Below, one piece after another: positions 20,831 through 32,130 of a stretch of 64,000 nucleotides of DNA (position 1 is its first letter; the number at the start of each line of letters is the position of its first letter). Both the position numbers and the translations under genes were made by a program. The notes below the pieces were generated by a model. The model had not been told where the DNA came from, ran no database searches, and saw nothing but the letters and a program-made list of their open reading frames with translations. The DNA lies in assembly GCF_000313135.1 (NCBI RefSeq), contig NW_004457380.1, forward strand, positions 900,843 through 964,842. Reading direction: 5' to 3'. The DNA comes from Acanthamoeba castellanii str. Neff (Eukaryota; Discosea; Longamoebia; Acanthamoebidae).

Positions 20831-21500
20831 TTAGACGAGGACATAGCCGTGTCTGTCGTGGTCGTGGTGGTGATGGTGGTGTCCCAGCTCGTCGTGGTAC
20901 ACGCGCCTCCGTCGACGGAAGCAGATCCAGCAGCAGCACGCGCAGAGCGCGAGCGCGCACGCTGACGCGCCGCCCACGGTGATGCCGATGATGGCGCCCA
21001 CGCTCAGGGCGAAGTCGCGGCCTGGGTGATGGTTGCTCGGGCACGCGAGCGCGTTCCACCGTCGCGTGCACTCCTGGGTCGACCCGACGCACTTGCCCTC
21101 GACCATCACGCACTCGTGGCAGCGGCCCTCGTCGCCGTGCTCTCCGCACCATCCGCAGTTGCCGAAGCTGCCCGACTGTTGAACGAGAGAGAGCGAGAGA
21201 GAGAAACCATCAGCCCTGGTGCTCATCGCACACAACACGACACACAACACGACACACGCGTAGGACACGAACCAGGCAGCGCCCGCAGGACTTGGCAGCG
21301 GCGCAGGTGGCCGCCGGGGCGGCTTCGTCGTCGCTGTTGGTGGGCCGGATGGGGAGCAGGGAGTCGGTGTAGTCCTGCGAGTTGGCGTCGGTGGCGGGCT
21401 CGATGGAGGGCGGCTCATCTTCTGATGAGGCCAAGGCTGATGCTGAGAGGGCCAGCAGGCCCAGCAGCAGTAGCGCGAGGGAGAAGAGAAGAGGCTTCAT
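20831..21500 (-). CDS. type I membrane protein, Cys-rich ectodomain, His-rich tail
   Basis: 190 residues from two exons (21500-21273 and 21175-20831). It has a clear signal peptide (MKPLLFSLALLLLGLLALSA), an acidic spacer, and a compact Cys-rich domain. That domain contains CAAAKSCGRC, CGWCGEHGDEGRCHEC and CVGSTQEC, a spacing reminiscent of PSI (plexin-semaphorin-integrin) domains. One transmembrane helix (FALSVGAIIGITVGGASACA, ending in a Cys cluster) is followed by five arginines as stop-transfer and a short cytoplasmic tail with HHHHHHDHDRHG. It is convergent with the SET gene (112 bp between stops). Function unknown; a surface protein is the safe inference, and the His tail could bind metal. 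Confidence 0.75.
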
Positions 21501-21800
21501 GATGGCGACGTCTCGTTCTCAGATGATCGTAGCTTGCGAGCAGGAGAAGGGGAGAAAGGGCTGATATCCTTCGACGTTGTCGAGTCGTGGGTGGTGGGTG
21601 AGTTTTAGAGTAAGAGGTGCTTTCCGTCAAGCAGCCGCTCAAGTAGTGCCGGGTGGGGGGAAGGTGGTGAGGAACGGAAGAAAGTTCAAGTGCTCCTGGA
21701 CGAGAAGTACCTGGGTCGAACGAAGGCGGCTCTGAGCTCCCTTTTCTTCTCTTCCACAGAACCTCACGCAAGCACTCTTGATCGATTGAGAACTGGGGCT

Positions 21801-22350
21801 TTATGAGTTCTTGGGATGACGCACGAGGTACTTCTGCTCGCGCGTTGTGAGAGACAGAGCCGTCGATGGAAGGGAGGCGGGGAGGGAATACTGCAGCCGA
21901 TGCCACAGCTTGAGCTGGTCCTTGAACATCATGAGGTTGGAGGCCACGGCCGATCGCTTCCTGCCCACAAATCGCCAGGCCTCCTCGAAGTCCCACTTAT
22001 TGAGCGCCATGAGGTATGCGATAACGAAGGAGGCGCTACGCGAGATGCCGTATTGGCAGTGCACAAGCACGGCCCCCGCTCTTCCTGCCCTCCTCGATGA
22101 AGGCGATCGCCTCAGGCAGTAGCGGCAAGATGGGATAGCTTGGGTTGTCTTCTACGTGGAGCTGCTTGTAGACCAGTTCTGATCCATGTTGCTCATAGGT
22201 GTAGTCGTTCAGATGCGCCGCTATGAGGACGTGGGTGATGCCCCTCGCCTTCAGCTGATCAAGTGGCGCAGAGGCCGCCTCCTGACTGCCAAGATACAAA
22301 TTGTCGAAAATCGCATCGGCCTCGCTTCCGAACTGATCCTTCGCGTTCAT
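21801..22350 (-). CDS. dual-specificity protein phosphatase, frame break at the P-loop
   Basis: Atypical DUSP fold. The first part starts MNAKDQFGSEADAIFDNLYL, with GSQEAA and GITHVLIAA. After the break comes the active-site loop VLVHCQYGISRSASFVIAYL (HC-x5-R, Cys nucleophile and Arg intact) and the helical end EEAWRFVGRKRSAVASN. The two halves lie in different frames. They join cleanly as ...EEGRKSG-AVLVHC if one base of the ccccc run at 22073-22077 is ignored; no GT..AG intron fits. Read as written, translation would miss the catalytic loop. Either this run is miscalled or the gene is a recent pseudogene. It is divergent from the cycloisomerase gene (196 bp). Single coding exon apart from the break. 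Confidence 0.8.
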
Positions 22351-22546
22351 TGTTGCCCTGGTTTGGTTGGTGTGTTGGTACCTTCATCTCACCAGCCTTT
22401 TTCCATTCACGCAAAGGATGCTGACGAAACGATTTCCAAGTCGGCATAACGATTTTATTGTGATTATTAATATTAATTTAGATCTTTATTGTGCGAGTTC
22501 GGGTGGATTTGCGTCCTCCGAGCAATACCGTGGCGGAGCAAGAGCG

Positions 22547-24117
22547 ATGAAGAAGACGAGTACTCACCGTTCTTAATCTGCTTTATTAGCAATGGCCTCT
22601 GGCCATCTAGGACTTTTTCTTGTCTCCTTCGCCTTCATTCTTTACCTAAATCTTTTGTTGCGATGTTCGTCCAAACACCACAGAATCCACGAACGTGGCA
22701 CACCGGAGGGATGAGCCGCGGTGGCTGAGCGCGCGCGAGGCCAAGAGGCATACCGAGCAGGTCTTCCTGGCGCTCAGCGTGGCCTGGATCACTGTCTTTG
22801 GCCTCGTCACGGTACGCACACAGCTCCGGTCGACCTCCTAACCCGCCAAAAGACCCCTCACCACTACTTTGGCATGTGCGTGTGCGGTGGTGCGTGTGTC
22901 GCGTGTCGCGTGCGTGCGGTGGTGAACACTGTGTGTTGGCAGGCGACGCAAGTGTACAAGCAGTTCGGCGACTTTGAGTACATGGCGCTGGCGCTCGGCA
23001 TCTCGCTGCCGTTCCTCTTTGTCCCGCTCCTCTTCCCCTCGGCCGCCGAGAAGAACACGCCCATCACCGAGAGATACTTCTTCAAGGCACGCCGTACTCT
23101 CGCCAACAGCATTGGCCCCACTTGAGGGCCATAAAAGCTCAAGTTTAACCTATGTGCGGCGTGCGGCGTGCGATGTCGTGTGTGCGCACGTGCAGGCGAA
23201 TGTGTGGATCTGGCTGTTCGGTTTCGTCGGGAACTACTTCTGGACGCACTACTTCTACAAGGTGCTGGGCGCCTCCTACTCCTTCCCGGTCACCATCATG
23301 CTCAACGACGTACGTCCAACCCCCGGCGCTCCCTTCTCCCTATTGTGTGGCGCCTCGGACCTAAAACAAACCCTGCGCCAGGTGCCCTTCTTCCTCTATC
23401 TGATCACGCACGCCTACTTCTGCTCCTATCACACGGTCTCCACCATCCTGCTGAGGCGCTTTTGGACCAGGTACCTTCACCGCGTGTGCGGTGGTGTGTT
23501 CCATGTTGTGCGCTCTGATGACACAATCTTCTGATAAGCGCTCGTTGATGTTGTATTCGAGCTAGCTCGTGGTACCCTTCGAACGGTGTTCTGCGCTTCA
23601 TCGTCAGTTCGCTTCTCATCTTCGTGATGTCGGTCATCACCGCCTTCATGGAGACCTACACCATCTCTGAGGTACTTCCTGGCGTGCACCGCGCTCCTCG
23701 CGTCAGCAACCTGACCGCACGCACGCACCACATCGCATGAACTAAACCATCCCCCCCGCCCAAAGGTGCCCTACTACTCCCATACCGACAAGTTCCTCAT
23801 GTACACGGTGGGCTCGGTCTTCTACGCGATCTACTTCTGCGTCTCCTTCCCCATGTTCTACAGGTTCCTCCTTCTCCACTCCATCGCCGGCGTCCTCTAC
23901 AATAGCGCTGGCGACTCACCTGGTTCTATGTCTCCGCACCGCACACGCACGCAGGCTGGACGAGGAGGCCGGGGACAAGTGGGACTTGCCGCGGGCGACG
24001 ATCGACTCGCTTGCTGCGGGGATGACGGTGACCATCTTCCTCGACTTCTGGCGCCTTCTGCTCCCCTCGATCGAAGGCTCCGCCCTGGCGTGGAAGGGCA
24101 TCCCCTACTTCGACTGA
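22547..24117 (+). CDS. CPI1: cycloeucalenol cycloisomerase (CPI1-like)
   Basis: Opens the 9,19-cyclopropane ring of cycloartenol-derived sterols (EC 5.5.1.9), a step of plant-like sterol synthesis in the ER membrane. Eight exons (22547-22559, 22684-22811, 22943-23086, 23196-23309, 23382-23470, 23566-23671, 23766-23863, 23955-24117) give 284 residues, near the ~280 of plant CPI1. Matching blocks are ANVWIWLFGFVGNYFWTHYF, YKVLGASYSFPV, PYYSHTDKFLMYTVGSVFYA-IYFCVSFPMFYRLDEE and DKWDLPRATIDSLAAGM; the protein has several hydrophobic helices. The first coding exon is only 13 nt (MKKT+1), so that start is the least certain part. Intron 3 uses a GC donor (aag|gcacgc at 23087), supported by the continuity of YFFK-ANVWI. 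Confidence 0.93.
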
Positions 24118-24177
24118 GTACTACGGCAGGTCGCATTTTATTCATAAATAAAAGCAACAATACCACACAGGCCGAAG

Positions 24178-25164
24178 ATGAAGAAGGAGAAGTGCGGATG
24201 TGAGGAAGAATCGCGAGGGGGACATGATGATGACGGACAGGCCTCCTTGTTCGTGGCAGAGGAGGTGGGGTTGGCGATTTTTGCGCATCTCGCACCGCTT
24301 GATCTGCTGCGGTCGGCTGCGCCCGTGTGCCGTCGCTTCCACCGCTGGGCACACGATCCCGCCCTCTGGCGCGGCCTACTCGCGCACCAGCTCTTCATCG
24401 CTCCCTCCTGGGCAGCATCCTCTCAGCTCCATCTCATGCCTTCTCTTCCATTTTCCTACACTGATCCGCGATCTTCATCGATCCCAGCTCCATCATGTAC
24501 TTCGCCACCAGCGACCTTCGAGGAGTGGTGGTGCCGCCTCGAGGCCTTGAGGCGTCACACGCACGAGCTGCAGCGCCTGCTGCTGCAGGCCGCCCCGAAC
24601 CCCACCTTCTTCCGCCTGCACGCCGACTTCTACTTCCTCCCACCCACGCTCGCCCCACTCGCCTGTCTCACCTCCTCCACCTGCTCAACCGCCTCTCCAT
24701 CTCCATCTTCATCTTCACCATCTTCTTCATCTTCTAACCTCAGCCTGTTTCCGCTCTACTCAACATCCGCGCTGCCACCACCTCCGCCAGCACCCTCATC
24801 GTCGACCTCGTCACCTACGCTGCACCATCTCGAGGACGTGCTGGCGGCGCTGGCCTTTGACGCACCGCAGCTGCAGCGGTTCAGAGACGCCAGCACCATG
24901 GCCAGCTGGTTCAAGCTGCAGCTCTCGGTGCGCATTCACGGCGGCCGCGGCGTGGGTTCGGTCGAGGCTGCTCTGCGCAACGTCCTCCCTCGGCCACCTT
25001 CCTCTGCAACGCTGACCGATCGGTCATCGCCAGATGGAGAAAGAGAGCGGTCGCTGCATGCACTGTACCACTTGCAGAAGAAGCACGCCACGGCGTCGGG
25101 CGTCCTGATCCTGCACCACGACATCAACGCCCTCGTCCTCATCCGCATTGGCGACTACGACTAG
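24178..25164 (+). CDS. F-box protein
   Basis: 328 residues in one exon. An F-box lies at residues ~24-70: LFVAEEVGLAIFAHLAPLDL, then LRSAAPVCRRFHRWAHDPAL and W, the usual Leu-Pro-like helix, the VCRRFHRWA helix and the closing Trp. It should bind SKP1 in an SCF ubiquitin ligase. The rest has no recognised substrate domain: an aromatic/hydrophobic middle (FEEWWCRLEALRRHTHELQR), a Ser/Pro linker at ~170-215, and a C-terminal helical part (HHLEDVLAALAF ... YHLQKKHATASGVLILHHD). It starts 61 bp after the cycloisomerase stop on the same strand. Absence of introns is unusual among its neighbours. Confidence 0.75.
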   Translation: MKKEKCGCEEESRGGHDDDGQASLFVAEEVGLAIFAHLAPLDLLRSAAPVCRRFHRWAHDPALWRGLLAHQLFIAPSWAASSQLHLMPSLPFSYTDPRSSSIPAPSCTSPPATFEEWWCRLEALRRHTHELQRLLLQAAPNPTFFRLHADFYFLPPTLAPLACLTSSTCSTASPSPSSSSPSSSSSNLSLFPLYSTSALPPPPPAPSSSTSSPTLHHLEDVLAALAFDAPQLQRFRDASTMASWFKLQLSVRIHGGRGVGSVEAALRNVLPRPPSSATLTDRSSPDGERERSLHALYHLQKKHATASGVLILHHDINALVLIRIGDYD

Positions 25165-25381
25165 CTTTTCCATTTCCTTTTCTTTACAAAAACGAAAGGA
25201 AAAGAAAGAGAAATTTTATTTACCTATTATGGTGTTTGAACGACCGACCGACTGGCAGACTACAGCAGAGCCAGAAGCAGAACAAGATGGTACCCTCCCC
25301 CCCTTGGGTTTTGGTTCTGAGGCTGGCGAGAGGTTGTATGACACCTAATGGATCAATTAGGGAGCGGCGAGCGTGAAGGGA

Positions 25382-26248
25382 ATGGTGATGATGGAGACGA
25401 TCTACCCATCGAAAGACGGGGTGACCATCTTCGAAGATCCCAAGCTCAAGCAGCGCCTGGTCAAGGAGATGAAAAAGGGCAACATCAAGCCTCCTTCCAT
25501 GTCCGACTCCCTGGGTAATCCCCCCCCCCGCGCGCTTCCAGCAGGCTTGGAAATGCTCAGCTTAGCTGTGGGGGGCGGCTGCAGACATTGATGAAGACAT
25601 GGACGTGGTCGTGGACGGCATTGCTGCCGAGGTGTGGCGATACTACGACCCCAAGAACACCGGCCTGATGAAGAAGACGGCCATCCAGGCGTTCTTCAAG
25701 GGTACGCCTCTTCGCGACGCACAAGGAGAGAATTCCGAAGGAGACGAGAAAAGCTGACTCCCATGAACAATGCAGACTGTCTGGACCTGTACGCTATGCG
25801 CGCGCGTAAGGATACCAAGATGATGCTGGCTCCGGGAGTGACTATGAGCGCCGCCATGGAGGTCGCGGTCCGAGGGCTCGACCAGTCTGGCCAGGTACGC
25901 ACACAGCACCCCTGCTCTGCCCTGGGCTCAGATCCTGTCCTGCAAGCTCACATTGATGTCGAACCACAGGGCATCCGCGAGAGGGACTTCATTGACTACC
26001 TCAACGAGTGCGACATGGAGGAGATCCTGGCCCCCTTCCTGGGCACGCAAGGTACGCGTACCAGTACTTGATGCAACCCTCACCCATCATCAGAGGTGGT
26101 CCACTCACCACTCCACCTCTAATCCACAGGTCAGGTGAACATCAATTCGAGGCTGCCGCAGAGCATGATGTTCGACCCCTCCATCCTCTCCGCCTCCGAC
26201 TTCCAGGCCCGCGCTCCCGTGAAGCTGAGGGACTACGGCCAGGACTAA
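25382..26248 (+). CDS. EF-hand-like protein, degenerate calcium loops
   Basis: 189 residues from five exons (25382-25514, 25585-25701, 25776-25894, 25970-26051, 26130-26248) that close in frame. Two helix-loop-helix units can be seen: EVWRYYDPKNTGLMKKTAIQ with AFFKDCLDLY, and VRGLDQSGQGIRERDFIDYL. The loops (DPKNTGLMKKTA and DQSGQGIRERDF) keep a Gly and the closing hydrophobic pattern, but the twelfth position is not the canonical Glu, so calcium binding may be weak or lost. The C-terminal tail (MMFDPSILSASDFQARAPVK) has no family I recognise. A calmodulin-superfamily member with a structural or regulatory role is inference. Confidence 0.6.
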
Positions 26249-26319
26249 GGCCTGCGTGTACTTCTTTTCTCTTTTTATTTGTTTTGCTAAATCAACAAAA
26301 ATGATTCCAGCTCCAAGCA

Positions 26320-27352
26320 ATGCAACATGGCAGCAAAGATGATGAAGATGAAGGTGTAAATCGAATAAGGCACTCCACACTGTCCTTGTTTGTGGATGAT
26401 TCGGAAGGAGAGGAGGATGAAGGATTAGAAGAGTTGGAAGATGTGCGATTTGTGCATCCGTCCGGCCCCGACCTGACATCGCTCACCATCACCGGTCCGC
26501 TGTCGTCGCTGGCCATGGATCGCCTGCTGGGCGCGGGCCAGCGGCTGACGCGAGTGCAGCTGAGCTATGGCAACCTCACGCAGCTGCCCGTGGAGATGTG
26601 CTACGCGCTGCCCAATCTCGAGAGCCTCAGCCTGTGGAACAACAAGATCGCGTCCCTTCCGCCCCAGCTGGCCCTCCTCACCAACCTCACCGAGCTCGAT
26701 CTCACTCGCAACTGCCTCACATCTCTTCCCGGACGCATCGTCGAGGTAATCGATTCATTTTTTAACCTTTTTGTTTTAATTCATTTTTATCATTAATTCA
26801 TCTTGGACTGCTTCGTGCACGCAGCTGGTGGCGTTGCGTTCGCTGCAGGTCGAGGGCAACAGGCTCGAGTGCTTCCCGGTGGAGGTGGGCCGCATGGAGC
26901 GGCTGATGGCGCCCCAGGGCCGCCTCTTTACCACCACCAACCCGCTGCTGTCGCCCTCCCTGGTCGACCAGCAGCGCGCCCTGCCCAAGTCCCTCCCCGC
27001 CCAGCCCACGCTCAAGGAGCTCGCCGCCCGCGTCCTCCTCACCTCTCGTTCATCACCATCACCATCACCATCTCCGCCTTCTTCTTCTTCCTCCTCCTCC
27101 TCCCCTTCGTCTTTGTCTTCTTCTGCATCATCACCATCATCTCCACCATCGCCAGCTCATCAGCCGCGCTTGCCGGTCGATCTGGAGCGCTACCTGGACG
27201 AGCACGCGCGGTGCTCTGTCTGCGGGCGCTTCGTGTGGGCGGTCTTCGTGGAGGAGCTGCGCTATCGCGTCATCCGCTTCCGCCACATGCCGGTCGTCTA
27301 TCGCTGCTGCTCCCTCACCTGTCTGCAACGCATCGACGACCATCCCACATGA
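26320..27352 (+). CDS. leucine-rich-repeat protein with C-terminal Cys module
   Basis: 317 residues from two exons (26320-26745 and 26825-27352). An acidic N-terminus precedes four to five LRRs: LTRVQLSYGNLTQLPVEMCY, LESLSLWNNKIASLPPQLAL, LTELDLTRNCLTSLPGRIVE and LRSLQVEGNRLECFPVEVGR. A PTLKELAARVLL helix, a Ser/Pro linker and a C-terminal module follow, with Cys pairs CSVCGRFVW and RCCSLTCLQR around a beta stretch. That order (LRRs, LKELAAR helix, CxxC ... C-x4-C) recalls the LRRC58 type of LRR protein; the Cys module may bind zinc. The resemblance is from memory and moderate. Confidence 0.7.
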
Positions 27353-27454
27353 TGAAGAAGGTGATGATAGACAACAACAACAGAGTAGAAGCAACACATA
27401 AATACTTATATTGGAGCTTCCACATAACATACACAACCCAGCCCGGAGGGGGGA

Positions 27455-30400
27455 TTAGAGGATTTCCGAGCGGTCGGCCTTTCTGGGTTCGATCTTGAGG
27501 GACGTGCTGTACAGTTCGGCCTCCTCCATCGACGGGAACCGCTTGATGTACTCCCAGATTTGATGGATCGGATAAAAGTTGTAGGGCAGCAGCTGTTGTT
27601 GGCACGCCACACACGCCACACGCCACACACCACAATCAGGCCAAATAATCAATAATCACGTATAGCACACATGTACATGAATGTGTGTACCTGGAATTGC
27701 TGGATTTTGGCGATGACGGTGTAGATGAGAGAGCGCTTGCTGAAGTTGATCAGCTCGTTGACGTAGTCCGGGTTGCCGTCCTCGATGAACGTGAGATCGG
27801 TCAGGTACACGCCCCTGCCAGAATAGGTCATGTGAGCCATGAGTGTCGCGTGTGTCGTGTGTGTCGTGTTGCGTGTCATTTCAGGTCTGGTACGCACAGA
27901 TAGGGAAGACAGGGCGGGCGAGCTTGGAAGAGAGCCCCACGGTAGGTCTTGTAGGATCCCTCGTTGCTCATCAGCCGCTCGCACTCCGCAAACTGCGGCC
28001 AGATGCCCTTCATCACCTCCTCTTTGGTCCACTTGAGGCGGTGGACCGCCGACGCGTTGATACCGGCCACCACCGCCACCATGGTATTGAAGTTGTTCAT
28101 CTTTCGCAGAATCTGCCCGCCCGATCCATCACGAGTTAGGCCGTGTGTGTGTGTGTGTGATAGAAACGACGTACGTCGGCAAGGCGCAAAAATTTGGTCA
28201 TTACTTTGACGCGCTGGCGGATCTTCTCGGAGCCCACAATGCTCGTGGCGACCCAGTTGGAGATCTCGTTAAATCGTCGAATCATCTTCACCACGTTCGG
28301 CGCCCTAAGAATTGTACGAGGTGGGTGCGGCCATGAGTGTGTGTGTGTTGTGTTGTGTTGTGTTGTGTTGTGTTAATTTGTTACGTCGTGCGTGTCGCGT
28401 ACCGATGTCGTTGCTTTGGTTTGTTCCAAACCTGGTTGAGCAGCTCCGAGGGCTGCACAAGGCAAGAACCAAGGGGAGTGAGCTCCAACCAATCGCCAGT
28501 GCGTGCGTGTGCGTGTGCGTGTGCGTGTGCGTGTGCGGTGGTGTGTGCGTGTGCGTGTGCGTGTCGTACCCTAATGGCGCGGAATGTCTCAAATTCCATG
28601 AGCGTGAGCTGTCGCGCGAGTTCCTCGTCGTTGATGTCCATGAGGGACAGCGAGGGCGAGAACACGTTGCGGGGCACCTTGGGCTCCGGCGGCGGCTCGG
28701 TGATGGTGGCCGGCGGAATCTCCCGCTGCTTCATCTGGTGTTGGTGCATACCAAGGCCGGTCAAGTTAAGGTGGCGGCTCGAGCCGTGGTGAAGGTGGCG
28801 CTCGACGTGGCATGCAGGGTACCTTGCGCGCAAGGGCGGCCGACATGGCCTCGGCGAGCACCACGTAGCCGTCGGGCTTCAGCGTCGTCTCGAGGAAGGT
28901 CTTGAGCGTCCGCAGCAGGCGCGTCGACGACAGCTCGTCTTCGAATTCCTCGATCCATTTCCGCAGCACGTTGCACACCTACACACACACACACAAGCGC
29001 GCGCACCAGCCGAAGGGAACAGAGGCAACCAACCAAGGTTCAAATCTTGGAGATGATGCAAGTGGTGGTGGTGGTGGTGGTGGTGAGAGTGGGTACCCGC
29101 AGACGAATGGGCATGAGGGTGGTCGTGTTCCAGTCCTCTGGTCGGATGTTGGGCGGCTTCCTGTCTTGTGGCACGTGGTACCTGCGCTCATGATAGGCCC
29201 GGTTGTGAGCTGGTGGTCAGTGTCTACTGCGCTCTTTGCGATTTGAGACGATGATGATGGTGATGATGGTGGCGATGGTGGCGATGATGGTGGCGCTGGT
29301 GGTGATGATGTAGTCCTGCGCACGTACCGTTCGATGAGTTTGTGGAGCAGCTTTTCAGCGGTCGTGAACGTGGTGTAGGTCAGCAGGAACGTCTTCAAGA
29401 ACGTCATGTCTGTGAAAACCGATTTCGGCCAAACAATGAATATCAATTAATTAAGAAAAACTATTGACGATTGAATAAATATTAAATTACCAATTGTAGA
29501 GAATTAAAAAAATTGTTTTTGTTGATTTAAAAAAATAAAAATGGATGGAGGGTGTTACTGGGGTTGGCTGGTGAGGTGAGGTTCTCGACGAGCTTGTTGA
29601 GGCTGGCCGAGTGGATCGACTTGGGCTCGTTGTCCTGCGGCTTGTCGCTCCACGTGATGTTGCCCGTCACCGGTTCTTGCCAAATATTGACGTCCTTCTC
29701 CAGTGGTTCTGTTTGTCGTGTGCGTGTGCGTGTGCGTTAGTAAAAAAGAGCGATGAGCGACAAGGAGGAAGATGGTGCCGTCACACCTTCTTCGAGCATT
29801 TCGAGTTCGTTGAGGTGTTCCTCGAGGTCGTCATCGCCCTGCCGGTCCATGTGCGACTTGTCGGCCACGGTGAGGTCCCAAATCCGCTCCGTGTCGCGTA
29901 GGGCGATGCGCACGAGCGTCACCAGTCGGCTTTCGTTCAATTCGTTTACCATATCTGCCGCCACCGACCAACCAACAACCACATGAGACACAGACAACGC
30001 ACAACGCACGACACGCACGACACGCACGATGACAACACACGCGCAGAGAACGTGTGACGTACAGTCTGTGTTGGTTTCGCCGGAGAGGACGTGTGCGGAG
30101 TGCTTGAGGCCCTCGTGGTAGAGGTGCTGCATGATGAGCTGAAGAATCTTGCCCTTGTCCAGGTACATGTCCTCGCCCACGATCATCGTCCCTTTCGGCT
30201 TCGGCCCCTCTTTGCCTGCCCGCCACCGAAATAATAATTATAAATTAATTATAAATTATTAACATATTGTGAATAATTAGAAATAAAAATAGAAGGTGGT
30301 ACCAGAGTCGGGGGTAGAGGGAGCGTTGTAGGTGCGACCGAACGCGACGGCACGCGACACGGGAGAGATTCTAGGGAGAAGATTGGGGAGGTGAGCGATG

Positions 30401-30768
30401 TGAGAGAGAATGAAGACGAAGATGGTTTTCTCGTCGTTAAAAAGAGAGAAGACGAAGCTTCGCACCTCTCCTTGAGGTTTTGCAGTTCTGGGTGCTTGCG
30501 CAGGGCCTTCTGCAGCCACGCGGAGCGGTCGATGCCGTCGTCATCTTCCTCCGCCTGTGCGATCATCGCCACCGGAAAAGTTAGGGCCACGACGGCGGCG
30601 GCGGCGGCGATGACGATGATCGGGCCACCACAGACCGATAGCGTACCACAGCATTCGGGCGGTGTCGTGTCGCCGTGAGCAGCGACACGTATTTGTTGGC
30701 CGACAAGTGGAAATGTTGCTGCAGCTGCGTCTGTTGTGAAGAAGAGAACCCCTCACGATGAGACACAA

Positions 30769-30805
<37 letters not shown>

Positions 30806-31964
30806 AGAGAGAGAGAGATTACCTGAATGGAGAAATCCTTGCGCGGGCGCGAGAGGTCGTCGAGATTGCTGGCGGAGGCCGAGATTGCCGAAGAGGAGAG
30901 CGACGGGGCGCCAGGGATGGACGTGTAGGACTTGGTCGACCGCAGCGAAAACCGGTCCGGCATCGACAGACCGCCGGCCGAGGGCAGCGAAGGCGACGAC
31001 GACGATGACGATGACGTCGACGCGGTCTCGGTCGACGATGTCGTGTGTGGTGAGGGCAGTGTGTTGTAGGACACGCTCCGCCGGTTCTTCTTCCTCATCT
31101 TCTTCTCCTTCTTGTTCTTTCTTCTGTCGTGGTCCGCCGCTGATTGTGGTTCGCCGTTGCCGTTGTCATCGCGCGGCGACGATGGCGTGGACGACGGCGG
31201 CGATGACGACGTCACCTGATGCGCGGACGCGGCCGACCCTAACGACGAGCCCGGCGGCGCCGGCGGCGGCTTCTTGGTCTTGGCGGCGTGGCGCAGGGAT
31301 CCGTTGATGGCCACGGGCGAGGGCGGTGCGTAGCGCGGGGAGCGCGCGGGCGACGGGAGGCCGCGAGGCGAGCGTGGCGAGGGCGAAGAATGCGGAGAGG
31401 TAGGTAGTGACGACGACGACGACGATGATGAAGATGACGATGATGAAGAAGAAGGCGGTGTTGCTGCGTGTTGTAGGCCGGAGGTGGGTACGGAGGGGAG
31501 GACCACCCGAGGCGTGGTGGTCTTGGTCGATGGAAAAGAAGAAGGAGAAGGAGAAGAGGCGGAGGCGGCGGCAGAAGCAGAGCCGAGGAGTGGAGAGGGC
31601 GGGGTGGGTGGTGGCGCTCGCGCGGCCAGCGATGGATTTTTGGTCACCGCCACAGTGCTTCCGCCCTCAATCTTCGCATGAACAATCCCCCCACTCTCGC
31701 CATCTGTCAGACAGAAATTTAGAGTTCAAAATGCAACGCTCGATTGTCGACGAAGAAGAAGAACGAAGCAAATAACAACAATAAACACGCAAATAATAAA
31801 AATAATAAAAGCGTGAATAAGAAATAAGTCTATTGGTACCTTGTGGGTTGTATGGGTCTGCAGGTGAAGATGAGATGAAATTAGCGATGGCTTAATCACA
31901 TCACCCGTTCGGGAGACGACAGCGAGGGGGGGAGGGATGATTTACCTGGCCCAGGGCTCTCCAT
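27455..31964 (-). CDS. Ras guanine-nucleotide exchange factor with LisH motif
   Basis: A long multi-exon gene, roughly 900 residues. The start is spread over two tiny exons (31964-31946, 31857-31840: MESPGP/DPYNPQ). A large Ser/Pro-rich exon (31703-30823) and 30730-30632 and 30554-30466 follow. A LisH motif ([20 protein letters not shown]) lies at about 30160-30085. The RasGEF_N domain includes [20 protein letters not shown] and [20 protein letters not shown]. The catalytic CDC25 domain covers [80 protein letters not shown] and [20 protein letters not shown], ending [17 protein letters not shown]. LisH-RasGEF proteins are a known amoebozoan expansion. A Ras GTPase lies 4.6 kb away on the same strand, a possible but unproven partner. 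Many introns carry (GT)n tracts. Confidence 0.88.
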
Positions 31965-32130
31965 CTGTGTACCTCACTCTGCGGAGGCTCACCTTTTGGA
32001 GGTCCAATAACAATAACTATTTTATTAGCACTAAACAACAAGCCAACCAGGGAGCACCATCAACCTTTATCGTCGACATCACGACAAGGTACTTGCCCCA
32101 CCGCTGGTGGGGGATCTACACCACCACTGG

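Noticed and set aside
20778..21152. Arg-rich reverse open frame overlapping the membrane-protein gene
   Set aside because: It is an out-of-frame shadow of GC-rich coding DNA; the signal peptide and Cys module are in the other frame.
23087..23195. Missing or mutated donor site as evidence of a pseudogene in the cycloisomerase gene
   Set aside because: GC-AG introns are a known minor class, and the rest of the gene is intact with normal length.
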